Below are positions 38,341 to 48,502 of a stretch of 64,000 nucleotides of DNA, one piece after another. The translations under genes and the position numbers were made by a program. Origin of the DNA: an uncultured Actinomycetes bacterium. Lineage in GTDB: Bacteria > Actinomycetota > Actinomycetes > S36-B12 > UBA10799. The DNA is taken from the NCBI GenBank assembly GCA_946803585.1, contig CAMPEQ010000006.1, positions 1-64,000 on the forward strand, written 5' to 3'. The notes beneath the pieces were generated by a model. The model saw nothing but the letters and a program-made list of their open reading frames with translations. It did no database searches and was not told where the DNA came from. How positions within the stretch are numbered: the first letter of the stretch is position 1; each line of letters begins with the position of its first letter.

Positions 38341-39258
38341 ATGTCGAGCGCTGCCATATTGGGAATAGTCCTTGTCTTGATCGCGGCTGCAATCGAGGCA
38401 CTGAGCAATGTCATCCAACACAAGGCGACTAATAGCGTCGACAAGGCCGAAGGCTCTGAAGCGTCCGCCGTCATGCGCACGCTGCGTAAGCCGTTATTCC
38501 TTTTGGGGTTCGGCCTCATGGTGCTCGGTTATGCATTCCACGTTGCTTCGCTCGGATTGGGCGAACTGGCAGTCATTCAGGTCATCTTCGTCACGCAACT
38601 GGTATTCGTCTTGCCGTTCGCGCGGATGGTCTCGAAGACTCCGATCAGCCGTCGCGATTGGTTGGGCGCGATCATCGTGACCGTTGGGATAGCCGCGTTT
38701 GTTACAGCAGCACGGCCCGAAGAAGGGGTCGATGTTGCACCCAACGCTAAGTGGGCGATTGCGATCGGCGCCGTGGCGCTGCTCTGTGCGCTGGCGATCT
38801 TCATCGGATACCGGTTGATCGGGGGTCCCAGGGCAGCAATGCTCGGGGTCTCCGGTGGTCTGATCAACGGACTTGTTGCACCGCTTACTGCGGGGACTAT
38901 CACCGTCGCCGGAACAGGGATGGGCGCGCTATTTGGGGGCTGGCTTCTCTGGGTGACCCTGCTTGCCGCGCTCCTGGGCGTCCTCTTCCCTCTCCTCGCG
39001 TTCAGGGCCGGACCAATCACGGCGTCTTTTCCCGCGGTCATGTCACTGAATCCGATCGTCGCGACCATCTTGGGTGTGTACCTATTCGGTCAATCTCTGC
39101 AAGGTGGTGTCGTCAACATTGTGGTCATGGTGGCATCCAGCGTGGTGATCTTTATCGGAATCGTGTGGCTGTCCCGATCAAAGGCCATCGCCGAGGCCTT
39201 CGAGGAAGCGACCGAGGGAAAGCCCGGCGGGGGTGCGGAAGCAGCGTCCCTGCTCTAG
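38341..39258 (+). CDS. DMT/EamA-like transporter
   Basis: About 10 TM segments; AAAIEALSNVIQHKATN...ELAVIQVIFVTQLVFVLPFARMV. Confidence 0.75.
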   Translation: MSSAAILGIVLVLIAAAIEALSNVIQHKATNSVDKAEGSEASAVMRTLRKPLFLLGFGLMVLGYAFHVASLGLGELAVIQVIFVTQLVFVLPFARMVSKTPISRRDWLGAIIVTVGIAAFVTAARPEEGVDVAPNAKWAIAIGAVALLCALAIFIGYRLIGGPRAAMLGVSGGLINGLVAPLTAGTITVAGTGMGALFGGWLLWVTLLAALLGVLFPLLAFRAGPITASFPAVMSLNPIVATILGVYLFGQSLQGGVVNIVVMVASSVVIFIGIVWLSRSKAIAEAFEEATEGKPGGGAEAASLL

Positions 39259-39285
39259 CTCAGTGTCGCTGCCAGGTTTCGCCGA

Positions 39286-40521
39286 CTAGTTGTAGCGCGC
39301 TTCGATGCCGCGTGATTCGCCGGCGTTCGCGACGGATGCTCGAAGGTCCAGCAGGAAGTCATCGGCGTACTTCTCGTGCAGCGGAGAGATCATCATGTGT
39401 AGGCCGTTGGGGTCAGTATTGCGATCCAGGTTCCACCCCTGGTCGTCCATCAGGTCACACACCGCGTAGATGTCGACCGCGGTCGAAGTGAAGGTCAGTA
39501 GGGGCCCGATGGGATCGCCCATGATGGATAGCTCGGGGATGCTCTCGATTCCTTCGCGGATCTTTTTTGTTGTTGCCAGAAGGGTCTTCATGATTTCTAG
39601 ATAGCCGTCCAAGCCCAAGTAGTTCATCACGGCCCAGGCTGCGGCGATGGGAGATGCCGGACGAGCGCCCGCGACAGTGGGCGTTCCGTAGATCCCAGAT
39701 GGCCACGAGTTGTAGAGGAAGTACTGCAGTCCAATCCATTCCGATTCCCGGTGAAGAATTACTGAAGCGCCTTTGGTTGCGTAGCCGTACTTGTGAACGT
39801 CGCAGGACATCTCAGTAACTCCCGGGACGCGGAAGTCATAGGGTGGGATGTCGTAGCCGAGTTGTTCCATGAACGGGAGCACGAAGGACCCAACGCAGGT
39901 GTCGCTGTGGAAGCCGATCCCTCGTTCGAGGGCGAGATTGGAGAGATCCTCGATCGGGTCCATGACCCCATGGGGGTAGCCATACGCCGATCCGGCCACT
40001 AGGACAGTCTGATCATCGATAGCGTCCGCCATCGCATCGACATCCGCGGTATAGCTTCCCGGAAGGATGGGTATCGGGCGGGCTTCGAGCTCGAGGTAGT
40101 GAGCCGCCTTCGCGAAGGCTGCATGGGCTGAAGTCGGGTACACGATATTGCCAGCTGCCGGCGCGATACCTCGGTCACGCCGGGATCGGTCGCGATTGAC
40201 CAGAACAGACATGAGGATTGACTCTGAGCCGCCGCTGGACATAGTTCCCCCGCCGCTGGGGGGCAGATTCACCAGGTCGCCAGTCATCTCGACGACGTCG
40301 GATTCCATCTGCTGGAGACTGGGGAAGCGAATTGGGTTCAGGGCGTTCTCGTAGAGATAGAGCTGATTAGCTTCCATCAATACGTCATCGACGTCATCGC
40401 GGCCAGTTGGATAGATCAAGCTAAACGTCTTGCCCTCGTCCCACTTGGCATCGTTGGCTTTGCGCTCGCGGATCTTGTTAAACAGTTCGTCGCGGTCTAG
40501 TCCGTTACTTGGTAGCGGCAT
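39286..40521 (-). CDS. Group II PLP-dependent decarboxylase / sphingosine-1-phosphate lyase-like enzyme
   Basis: SGGSESILMSVLVNRDR, FHSDTCVGSFVLPFMEQLGY and DVHKYGYATKGASVILHRE (PLP Lys context). Confidence 0.8.
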   Translation of the reverse strand: MPLPSNGLDRDELFNKIRERKANDAKWDEGKTFSLIYPTGRDDVDDVLMEANQLYLYENALNPIRFPSLQQMESDVVEMTGDLVNLPPSGGGTMSSGGSESILMSVLVNRDRSRRDRGIAPAAGNIVYPTSAHAAFAKAAHYLELEARPIPILPGSYTADVDAMADAIDDQTVLVAGSAYGYPHGVMDPIEDLSNLALERGIGFHSDTCVGSFVLPFMEQLGYDIPPYDFRVPGVTEMSCDVHKYGYATKGASVILHRESEWIGLQYFLYNSWPSGIYGTPTVAGARPASPIAAAWAVMNYLGLDGYLEIMKTLLATTKKIREGIESIPELSIMGDPIGPLLTFTSTAVDIYAVCDLMDDQGWNLDRNTDPNGLHMMISPLHEKYADDFLLDLRASVANAGESRGIEARYN

Positions 40522-40590
40522 CTATGCGTCCTCACTCATGCGCGGATGGTCTTCATCCGCCTGCATCGAGGATAGTGCGCGCAGCGAAGA

Positions 40591-41601
40591 TTAGTCGTGT
40601 GTCATCGTCTCAACGAGGTCCCAGAGCTCGCTAGATTGCGCTGTTCCGGTGAATGTCCAGGGAACCTTGTTTGCGTGTCGAGGCCGACGGTCGAGCCACA
40701 GGTGCCCTGAGCTCAAGAGCGCTTCATCGGAAGCGGCCAACCACACCATCGTGTCCGCGCCTTGGTACGGGTCACGAAGGAGCGGCCCAATCGCTTTGTT
40801 GAATCGGGGCAGTGAAGCGGCGATCCCAGGCGTGGCAGCCCAGCCTGGGTGAACTGAGTGGAACACGGCCGCATTCGGTTCCCGTGTCGCCCATTGTTCT
40901 GTGAGCGCCACCTGCGCGCGCTTGGCTTTCGCGTAGGCACGAACCCCGTCGTACTCCGACCGCGGCATCATGACATTCGCGGGGTCGAGCTTCTCGGCGT
41001 ACATGCCACCTGAGGTCATGGTGATAACTCGTGCATCGGCAGTTCGGGCAAGGCTCGGTATGAGCGCGCGGGTCATTACGTGCGGACCAAGGACGTGGAT
41101 AGCGAAGGTCTTCTCGAATCCATCGTTGGTCTTCTCGTAGGTACCCAGAAGTGCCCCAGCGTTGTGTAGCAGTGCATCGATTCGGGGGAGCTCAGAGAGC
41201 TCAACGCTGGCCTCCCGAACGCTTGCCAGGTCTGACATGTCTGCGATGACGTAGTCGACGTTGCCACCGGTTCGTTGGTTCAATGCCCGAGTTGCTTCAG
41301 CCGTTCGGGTTTGGTCGCGGCCAACCAGGATGAGATCCGCTCCGAATTCACTGAGCTCCAGTGCCGCGGCCTGCCCTAGTCCAGATGTTGCGCCGGTGAT
41401 GACGATCGTGCGACCGGTTAGGTCGGGTAGCTCATGCCACTGGAACAGGCGGGAACGAACGTTGTATCCAACGCGGGTGAATGAGCCAACAACGCTGGCC
41501 TCCATCGCTGCGTCAACGCCTCGCCGACCGAGGCGGACAACCTCGTTCGACCAATCCAAACCGAAAATCACTTGCCGCTTCCCCCTGCACTCCTGTGGCA
41601 C
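40591..41601 (-). CDS. Short-chain dehydrogenase/reductase
   Basis: TIVITGATSGLGQAAALELSEFGADLILVGRD, LLHNAGAL; YDGVRAYAKAKRAQVAL catalytic region; true start may be an internal GTG/ATG. Confidence 0.87.
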   Translation of the reverse strand: MPQECRGKRQVIFGLDWSNEVVRLGRRGVDAAMEASVVGSFTRVGYNVRSRLFQWHELPDLTGRTIVITGATSGLGQAAALELSEFGADLILVGRDQTRTAEATRALNQRTGGNVDYVIADMSDLASVREASVELSELPRIDALLHNAGALLGTYEKTNDGFEKTFAIHVLGPHVMTRALIPSLARTADARVITMTSGGMYAEKLDPANVMMPRSEYDGVRAYAKAKRAQVALTEQWATREPNAAVFHSVHPGWAATPGIAASLPRFNKAIGPLLRDPYQGADTMVWLAASDEALLSSGHLWLDRRPRHANKVPWTFTGTAQSSELWDLVETMTHD

Positions 41602-41805
41602 ACGAAGCGCGCACTACTGATCGCAAAGCCGTTCCGTGTTACTGCTAAGTATGCCGTGATCGGACCGATCTTATGGTGTGACAATCGACACCTCCACAAC
41701 AGTGCGCAGTTGTGGGCGGACATGGTCAACTCGCCTGTCGCGGAGTCGCGCCGAGTTTATGTCACGGCACAGGAGTACCGTTCCGCAAGAATGAGAGGTC
41801 GGTAA

Positions 41806-43587
41806 ATGACTGAGTCGAAGTCCCAAGCAGCAGACCGTCGATCCAAGGCCGCTTGGACGACGAGTGGGGAGGGCCACCCGCGTCGGTGGGCGATCTTGGC
41901 CGTGCTCGTCACGAGCCTGCTTGTTGTCGTCCTGGACAACACAATTCTTAACATCGCGTTGCCGACGATTCAGCGAGACCTGGGCGCGTCCCAGAGTGAA
42001 CTCGTCTGGGCGGTTGACTCCTACATTTTGGTATTCGCTGCACTGCTCTTCACCTGGGGGGTGCTGGGAGATCGCTACGGACGTAAGCGAATCCTGATGA
42101 TTGGTCTGACGGTATTTGGCCTCGCCTCGGCAGCGTGCGCCTTTGCTCCGACTGCTGAAGCGCTCATCGGCTTCCGTGCGCTAATGGGTGTCGGTGGCGC
42201 AGCTGTCTTGCCGGTGACACTGGCGATCATCACTGTGGTCTTTCCTCCGCACGAGCGCGGTAAAGCGATCGGCATGTGGGCAGGAGCGGTCGGCGCGGCT
42301 GTTGCACTAGGGCCGGTACTCGGCGGGTTACTTCTTGAGCACCCGTCCTGGTTCGAATGGATGACAGGCAACCAATGGGGTGCGGTCTTCCTGGTCAACG
42401 TTCCGATTGTGATCATCGGTCTGATTGGGATCTTGCGAATCGTTCCGGAGACGAAGAACCCGAATGCCCAACGGCTCGATATCCCTGGGCTTGTCATGTC
42501 CTTCGTCGGTCTTGTGCTCTTGGTCTACGGGATCATCCACGCCTCCGAGACCAAGTCCTTCCTGGTGCCTGCTGTCCTCATTCCGATGCTACTCGGAGTC
42601 GCAGTACTCGCTGCCTTTCTCATTATCGAGGCTCGCAGCGATCACCGGAGTTTTGATGTCTCCCTGTTCAAGAACCGTGGATACGCCGTCAGCTTGACCG
42701 CAGTGAGTCTGACCTTCTTCGCGTTATCAGGCATTACATTCACCCTGCCGTTCTATCTGCAAGTCTTGCGGGACTACTCAACGTTGACCGCGGGACTGTG
42801 CTTCCTTCCGTTCGCCGTCGGCCAGTTGATCGCGGCGCCACGGTCGGCGACTCTGGTTGTCAGGTTCGGCTACAAGACTGTGATGGGTACAGGGCTCTTC
42901 GTGGTTACTGCCGCGCTGATCGCGATGACCCAGCTGGACCTCAGTACACCGCTTTGGGCCATCCTGCTTACGTTCTTCTTCTTTGGGCTGGGAATGGGCT
43001 CAGTGATCGCCCCCGCCTCGACGGTGATGCAGAACGCTCTTCCCTTGGCTCGGGCTGGGGCCGGGTCAGCAGTCCAAAACACTGTTCGACAGGTCTTTGG
43101 TGCCCTCGGCGTTGCAGTGATTTCGACGATCTTGGCAACCCAGTACGCGTCGCGAATCCAACCCACACTCGACGCGCTGCCAGCTGCGGTACCGGAGGAG
43201 GCCCGAAACATCGCCTCGGAGTCGGTGGGTGGTGCGGTCGTCGTTCTGGGCGAGGCCGGAGCTGCGGGACTGCCTGAGTCGATCGTTGAGAGCTCGACTG
43301 CAGCTGCATTTGACTCGTTCTTGTCGGCTTCACACATCACCGCCATTGTGTCTGCTGTGATGGTTCTGATCGCCGCGATCATCATGGTGTCGATGCTGCC
43401 AAAGATCTCCCCGCCGACGAAGGACCCGATTGCTACTCCGGCCGCGCATGAGCCGGGGACCGTTCATCAGCTCACGGCGGACACCGAGGCGCAGGCGCAG
43501 GCCGACGCCGCTGAGCTTGAGGACTCGTATCCACAAGAGGCCGCTGCGGAGGTTGTTGACCCGCCGCAACGGCCCAGCCAGGAGTAG
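41806..43587 (+). CDS. MFS drug transporter, DHA2 family
   Basis: VVVLDNTILNIALPTIQRDLGASQSELVWAVDSYILVFAALLFTWGVLGDRYGRKR; about 14 TM segments. Confidence 0.93.
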   Translation: MTESKSQAADRRSKAAWTTSGEGHPRRWAILAVLVTSLLVVVLDNTILNIALPTIQRDLGASQSELVWAVDSYILVFAALLFTWGVLGDRYGRKRILMIGLTVFGLASAACAFAPTAEALIGFRALMGVGGAAVLPVTLAIITVVFPPHERGKAIGMWAGAVGAAVALGPVLGGLLLEHPSWFEWMTGNQWGAVFLVNVPIVIIGLIGILRIVPETKNPNAQRLDIPGLVMSFVGLVLLVYGIIHASETKSFLVPAVLIPMLLGVAVLAAFLIIEARSDHRSFDVSLFKNRGYAVSLTAVSLTFFALSGITFTLPFYLQVLRDYSTLTAGLCFLPFAVGQLIAAPRSATLVVRFGYKTVMGTGLFVVTAALIAMTQLDLSTPLWAILLTFFFFGLGMGSVIAPASTVMQNALPLARAGAGSAVQNTVRQVFGALGVAVISTILATQYASRIQPTLDALPAAVPEEARNIASESVGGAVVVLGEAGAAGLPESIVESSTAAAFDSFLSASHITAIVSAVMVLIAAIIMVSMLPKISPPTKDPIATPAAHEPGTVHQLTADTEAQAQADAAELEDSYPQEAAAEVVDPPQRPSQE

Positions 43588-43604
43588 CGATCGACAAGCT
43601 CGTC

Positions 43605-44228
43605 TCAGCTACCTCCAGGCTTCGACTTGGTGATGACCAGGGACGAGAGAGTCTCCTCGGTGCGTTGCCACTCTGATCGAACAATCGAGTAGACCACTGA
43701 GTCGCGCATGGTTCCGTCGTTGCGCAGCATGTGTTGGCGCAGAACGCCTTCCTTCGTCGCTCCCATCTTCTCCATAGCTAGCTGGGATCGGATGTTCTTG
43801 TCGTCGGTCTTGAGCTGGACGCGATGCATACCCAGCTCCTCGAAGGCGAATCGAAGGAGGAGGAGTTTGCATGCAGGATTGACCCAACTGCCCCAGACTT
43901 CCGGCTGATATGTCGTGTATCCAACGGAGAGATGTAGGTGCTCAGGACTCACGTCGTAAAACGATGTTGATCCGACGACGGCGCCCTTTGCCAGCCCGTT
44001 CAGGGGTAATCCCAGTCGAACTACGAACGGAAATCGACCGGTGCGCGCACCACTTGCCATGTAGAGATCCCAGTCGCGCGGTCCGGTCGGGCCAGCAGGA
44101 ATGTGCTCCCATACCTGCTCGCTGGCGAGAGAATTTCTTAAGGAACCAGCGTCGGCGCTCGTGTACGCCGAGAGCGAGACTTGGCTCGAAGAAAGCGTGA
44201 GATCGACGCTGGGCGGCCAGATAATCAT
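43605..44228 (-). CDS. GNAT-family N-acetyltransferase (RimJ-like)
   Basis: VGSTSFYDVSPEHLHLSVGYTTYQPEVWGSWVNPACKLLLLRFAFEELGMHRVQLKTDDKNIRSQLAMEKMGATKEGVLRQH. Confidence 0.88.
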   Translation of the reverse strand: MIIWPPSVDLTLSSSQVSLSAYTSADAGSLRNSLASEQVWEHIPAGPTGPRDWDLYMASGARTGRFPFVVRLGLPLNGLAKGAVVGSTSFYDVSPEHLHLSVGYTTYQPEVWGSWVNPACKLLLLRFAFEELGMHRVQLKTDDKNIRSQLAMEKMGATKEGVLRQHMLRNDGTMRDSVVYSIVRSEWQRTEETLSSLVITKSKPGGS

Positions 44229-44292
44229 GGCCGAGAGACTAGCGTGCGATCGACGCAGGAGTGATTAGGTTTCCCGGCCGATCGTGTGCTGA

Positions 44293-44559
44293 CTAGATGA
44301 TGAAGGAAAGGCCGATCACGAGGGCGCACAACCCTGCGAAAGCGAACCAAGGCCAGACCTTGGCGGAACGGACTTTTTTGCTTGCCGACTCTGCCTTTAT
44401 CTTCTCTTTGCGGAGGGCCTCTTCCTGCTTGTTCCCTTGATTGATCTTCGCGTATCGATCAGCGCGCTCCTGGGCTGATTTCTCACGCTTCTTTGCTGCA
44501 TCTGCCCATTCATCGGTAATCTCAAAGCCATCGAAGGGATCCGGCGGGGTCGTTGCCAT
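44293..44559 (-). CDS. Small C-terminally anchored membrane protein
   Basis: 88 aa, charged helical N-terminal part and one TM (VWPWFAFAGLCALVIGLSFII). Confidence 0.5.
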   Translation of the reverse strand: MATTPPDPFDGFEITDEWADAAKKREKSAQERADRYAKINQGNKQEEALRKEKIKAESASKKVRSAKVWPWFAFAGLCALVIGLSFII

Positions 44560-44615
44560 TGGATCAGGGTACCCGGGTTCTAGCTGGCGGGATAACTCGC
44601 GAACTCTGCTGGGCT

Positions 44616-46598
44616 CTAGCTGGTCTCAATATCGGCATCATCGTCGAAGCTGGCTAGGAATTGGCTGTTGTAGAGGTTGTAGTAGAAGCCACCTGCAGCG
44701 ATCAGTTGATCATGGGTGCCGGTTTCGATGATCCGCCCGGCATCCATGACCAAGATGACGTCGGCATCACGGATTGTTGACAATCTGTGCGCGATGACAA
44801 AGCTAGTTCTGCCCTTGCGCAGATCCGCCATCGCCTTCTGGATTAGGACTTCGGTACGGGTGTCCACCGAACTCGTCGCCTCGTCGAGGATTAAGACGGC
44901 TGGATCAGCCAAGAAAGCGCGAGCGATCGTGACGAGTTGTTGTTCACCCGTTGAGAGGTTTGCAGCTTCAGTCCCGACGATCGTGTCGTAGCCATCCGGC
45001 AGGGTTCGCACGATGCGATCGACATGGGCCGCCTCGGCGGCACGAGTGATTTGCTCATCTGTGGGGTTTGCTGCCCCGTAGGCAATGTTCTCGCGAATCG
45101 TTCCCTCGAATAGCCAAGTGTCTTGTAGAACCATTCCAAAGGACCTGCGTAGATCGTCTCGACGTAGCTCGCGAATATCAATTCCGTCAAAGCTGATCGT
45201 TCCGTCATCGATCTCGTAGAAGCGCATCAGTAGATTGACCAAGGTTGTCTTGCCGGCACCGGTAGGTCCAACGATCGCGATTGATTGGCCGGGCTGTGCA
45301 TCCAAAGTCAGACCATCGATCAGTGCGGTATCTGCCAGGTACCGGAAGGACACATCGTCAAACACAATGTGGCCTCTGCGCTCACCCATCGATTCCGGTC
45401 GATCCGTCTCAGGAGACTGCTCTGGCTCATCCAAGACCTCAAAAACACGCTCGGCGGAGGCAAGGCCAGATTGCAGGAGGTTAGCAATGCTGGCAATCTG
45501 CGTGATTGGCATTGTGAACTGCCGGGAGTATTGAATGAACGCCTGAACATCTCCTAGGCTCATCGTTCCGCTGGCTACTCGAACGCCGCCGATTACCGCG
45601 ATCAAGACGTAGTTGATGTTCGCGATGAAGGCCATTGCTGGCTGAATCATCCCGGAGATGAATTGGGCACGGAAGGAGGACTCGTACATCTTGTGGTTCG
45701 CCTCGTCGAAGTCGATCTGAGCCTGCTCTTGGTGCCCGTACACCTTGACGAGCTCGTGACCGGAGTACATCTCCTCAACGTGACCGTTGAGGGTCCCGGT
45801 CCACTTCCACTGTCCGACGAACTGCCTCTGGGAGCGCTTGGCAATGAGCATGGTGACGATGAACGAAGCCGGGACAGTAAGTAGCGAGACGATCGCGAGC
45901 AGGGGGCTGATCCATACCATCATTACCAGGACACCGATCACCGTCAGCAGGGAGGTGATGAGCTGAGTGAGCGTTTGCTGCAACGTGGTGGAAATGTTGT
46001 CGATGTCGTTCGTCACCCTACTCAGGAGGTCGCCACGAGCGTGGCGATCGAAGTAGCGCAAAGGCAGTCGCCCGAGTTTGGTGTCGACGTCCTCGCGCAG
46101 AGTGAACATCACGCGCTGGGTGACACCGGCCATTAGGTAGTTCTGGGCCCAAGAGAACAACGAGCTAAGTAGATAGACAACGGAGACCAGGGCGATGATC
46201 TGGCCTAACCTGCTGAAGTCCACACCAACACCCGGCGTCACGGTCATGCCAGAGAGTAAGTCGGCTTGTTGGTTGTCCCCCGCGGCCCGCAGCGCCGCCT
46301 CGGCCTGCGCCTGGGTTGTTCCCGCTGGCAATTGCTTGCCCACGACTCCGTCGAAGATCACGTTCGTCGCGTTCCCCAACAGTTTGGGTCCGATAACCGC
46401 AAAGAAGACGCTAGTGACCCCAAGGGCGAGCACCAACGTGATGATGGGTGACTCAGGTTTCAGACGGCCGAGCATTCGCTTGGCGGTCCCTTTGAAATCG
46501 CGGGCCTTCTCCGGCACCGCCATTCCCATTCCGCCGCCGAACATGGCTTGCTGTCGACGTGGATTGGTTGGGCGGGCGCCACCGCTGGCGAGACTCAT
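44616..46598 (-). CDS. ABC exporter, fused permease/ATPase (heterodimer subunit)
   Basis: Walker A GPTGAGKTTLVNLLMRFYEIDDG, LSTGEQQLVTIARAFLADPAVLILDEATSSVDTRTE; ATG at 46598 overlaps upstream stop (ATGA). Confidence 0.94.
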   Translation of the reverse strand: MSLASGGARPTNPRRQQAMFGGGMGMAVPEKARDFKGTAKRMLGRLKPESPIITLVLALGVTSVFFAVIGPKLLGNATNVIFDGVVGKQLPAGTTQAQAEAALRAAGDNQQADLLSGMTVTPGVGVDFSRLGQIIALVSVVYLLSSLFSWAQNYLMAGVTQRVMFTLREDVDTKLGRLPLRYFDRHARGDLLSRVTNDIDNISTTLQQTLTQLITSLLTVIGVLVMMVWISPLLAIVSLLTVPASFIVTMLIAKRSQRQFVGQWKWTGTLNGHVEEMYSGHELVKVYGHQEQAQIDFDEANHKMYESSFRAQFISGMIQPAMAFIANINYVLIAVIGGVRVASGTMSLGDVQAFIQYSRQFTMPITQIASIANLLQSGLASAERVFEVLDEPEQSPETDRPESMGERRGHIVFDDVSFRYLADTALIDGLTLDAQPGQSIAIVGPTGAGKTTLVNLLMRFYEIDDGTISFDGIDIRELRRDDLRRSFGMVLQDTWLFEGTIRENIAYGAANPTDEQITRAAEAAHVDRIVRTLPDGYDTIVGTEAANLSTGEQQLVTIARAFLADPAVLILDEATSSVDTRTEVLIQKAMADLRKGRTSFVIAHRLSTIRDADVILVMDAGRIIETGTHDQLIAAGGFYYNLYNSQFLASFDDDADIETS

Positions 46599-48337
46599 AC
46601 CGCGTCCTGCGCAGACAACTGTGAGTCCACGATCTCTTGGTATGTCGCGCACGACTCGAGTAGTTGAGTGTGCGTGCCGATTCCCGCAATCTCACCGTCC
46701 TCCAAGACGATGATCTTCTGTGCCGACATGATGGTGCTCACCCGTTGGGCAACAAGTAGGACCGTAGTATCGCCCGATTCGGCTGCCAGAGCGGCCCGCA
46801 ATCTCGCATCGGTGGTGTAATCCAGGGCTGAAAAGCTGTCATCCAGAACGAGGACGGGCGCGCGGCGCACCAGTGCTCGGGCAACTGCGAGGCGTTGGCG
46901 CTGACCGCCCGATACGTTGGCCCCTCCTTGATCGATTGGAGAGTCGAGTCCGGCGGGAAGTTCGGAGACGAATGACGCGGCTTGCGCGACTCTCAGCGCG
47001 TGCCACACCTGATCATCGGTGGCTTGCTCATTACCGAACCGAACATTTGAGGCGATCGTTCCGCTGAACAGGAAGGCCTTCTGTGGAACAAGTGCCAGCC
47101 CCGCCCACACCTGTGCCTGCCGTTGTTCTCGGATGTCAACGCCATCAATCAATATCGCTCCAGCCGTCACGTCGTACAACCGGGGGACGAGATTGATGAG
47201 GGTAGTTTTCCCCGAGCCGGTACCGCCGATGATGGCGGTGGTTTGCCCCGGCTCGGCCGTAAACGAGATGCCAGTCAGAACCGGGTCTTGCGCACCGGGG
47301 TAGCTGAAGCCGACATCGCGAAACTCGATCAACCCGCGGGTATTCGGTTCAACCCTGGCCGCAATCGCTTCGGGCGGGGGATCTGTGATGGCCGGAGTCG
47401 TTTCCAAGACAGCCTGAATGCGCTCCGCGGAGGCGGCCGCCCGCGGGATCATCACAAACAACATGACCGCCATCATCACCGCGAAAAGAATCTGGGTGAT
47501 GTACTGCACAAAAGCGGTGAGGTCGCCGATCTGCATCTCACCGCTATCGACCAAACTGCCCCCGAACCAAATGATCGCGACGCTCGAGCCGTTCATGATG
47601 AGCATCAATGCGGGCAGCATCAGGGCAAACAAGCGCGAGACTCGAAGTGCAGTGGAGGTCAAGTCTGCATTTGCCTCCGCGAACTTTCGTTGCTCGTGGT
47701 CGGTCTGAACAAAGGCGCGGATGACCCGGATTCCGGCCAAGTTCTCTCGCAGTACCTCGTTGATTCGGTCGATCTTCTTCTGCATAGCTCGGAAGAGGGG
47801 GACTGCTTTGACCATCAACGTTGCGATGACGATCGCCATGATTGGGATGATCACCAGGAGGAGCCCGGAGAGTTTTACATCGAGGCGTAGGGCCATGATG
47901 ATGCCGCCGATAGCAGTGATCGGGGCGAGGACCATCATCGTCAACCCCATGAGAACGAGCATCTGCACTTGCTGAACATCATTGGTGTTTCGAGTGATGA
48001 GGGAGGCCGTGCTGAATGTGTTCACTTCATGCAGCGAGAAGCCTTGGACTCGATTGAACATCGAGGCACGCACATCGCGGCCGAAGCTCATTGCTGTTCT
48101 TGCGCTGAAGTAGACAGCGATAACTGAGGTAACTCCAAGAGCCAGGCTGACGCCGAGCATAATCGCACCGATTCTCACGATGTAGCCGATGTCCCCGGTG
48201 ACAACCCCGTCATTGATGATGTCGGCGTTGAGAGTCGGCAAGTAGAGGTTCGCCATTGCTTGAAGGAGTAGCAAGAAGACGATGACGACGAGGGTTCGTC
48301 GGTAAGGAGAGAGGAAGCGCCGGAGCAGGCTGGTCAC
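46595..48337 (-). CDS. ABC exporter, fused permease/ATPase (heterodimer subunit)
   Basis: Walker A GGTGSGKTTLINLVPRLYDV, VSGGQRQRLAVARALVRRAPVLVLDDSFSALDYTTD; six TM segments. Confidence 0.94.
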   Translation of the reverse strand: MTSLLRRFLSPYRRTLVVIVFLLLLQAMANLYLPTLNADIINDGVVTGDIGYIVRIGAIMLGVSLALGVTSVIAVYFSARTAMSFGRDVRASMFNRVQGFSLHEVNTFSTASLITRNTNDVQQVQMLVLMGLTMMVLAPITAIGGIIMALRLDVKLSGLLLVIIPIMAIVIATLMVKAVPLFRAMQKKIDRINEVLRENLAGIRVIRAFVQTDHEQRKFAEANADLTSTALRVSRLFALMLPALMLIMNGSSVAIIWFGGSLVDSGEMQIGDLTAFVQYITQILFAVMMAVMLFVMIPRAAASAERIQAVLETTPAITDPPPEAIAARVEPNTRGLIEFRDVGFSYPGAQDPVLTGISFTAEPGQTTAIIGGTGSGKTTLINLVPRLYDVTAGAILIDGVDIREQRQAQVWAGLALVPQKAFLFSGTIASNVRFGNEQATDDQVWHALRVAQAASFVSELPAGLDSPIDQGGANVSGGQRQRLAVARALVRRAPVLVLDDSFSALDYTTDARLRAALAAESGDTTVLLVAQRVSTIMSAQKIIVLEDGEIAGIGTHTQLLESCATYQEIVDSQLSAQDAV

Positions 48338-48502
48338 GGCGCTAGCGTTTCACGCGAACGCCGGCGATGGGTAGCTGCTATTGGTAATTGATCGACAATC
48401 CACCGGCGAGGCGTCGTGGCCTGCGGTGGTGGCTGCGAGCGGATTCGGGATCTGGGTAGGTCGCGTCGCGCGGATCAGCTCCGGATCGGGCACACTTTCC
48501 CC

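Noticed and set aside
38751-39491. 246-aa plus-strand ORF across the DMT transporter and decarboxylase genes
   Set aside because: Out-of-frame Arg-rich translation overlapping two convincing CDSs.
43480-43530. Short gaggcgcaggcgcaggccgacgcc repeat at the MFS gene end (similar text near 36160)
   Set aside because: Short Glu/Ala/Gln low-complexity coding tails; no evidence of a dispersed repeat element.
47123-47890. 255-aa plus-strand ORF antisense to ABC exporter gene
   Set aside because: Antisense to a strong ABC transporter; Arg/Asp/His-rich, no recognisable family.
44616-48337. Paired ABC genes as a novel secretion system
   Set aside because: Ordinary heterodimeric multidrug-exporter-type pair; no adjacent cargo or precursor peptide gene seen.
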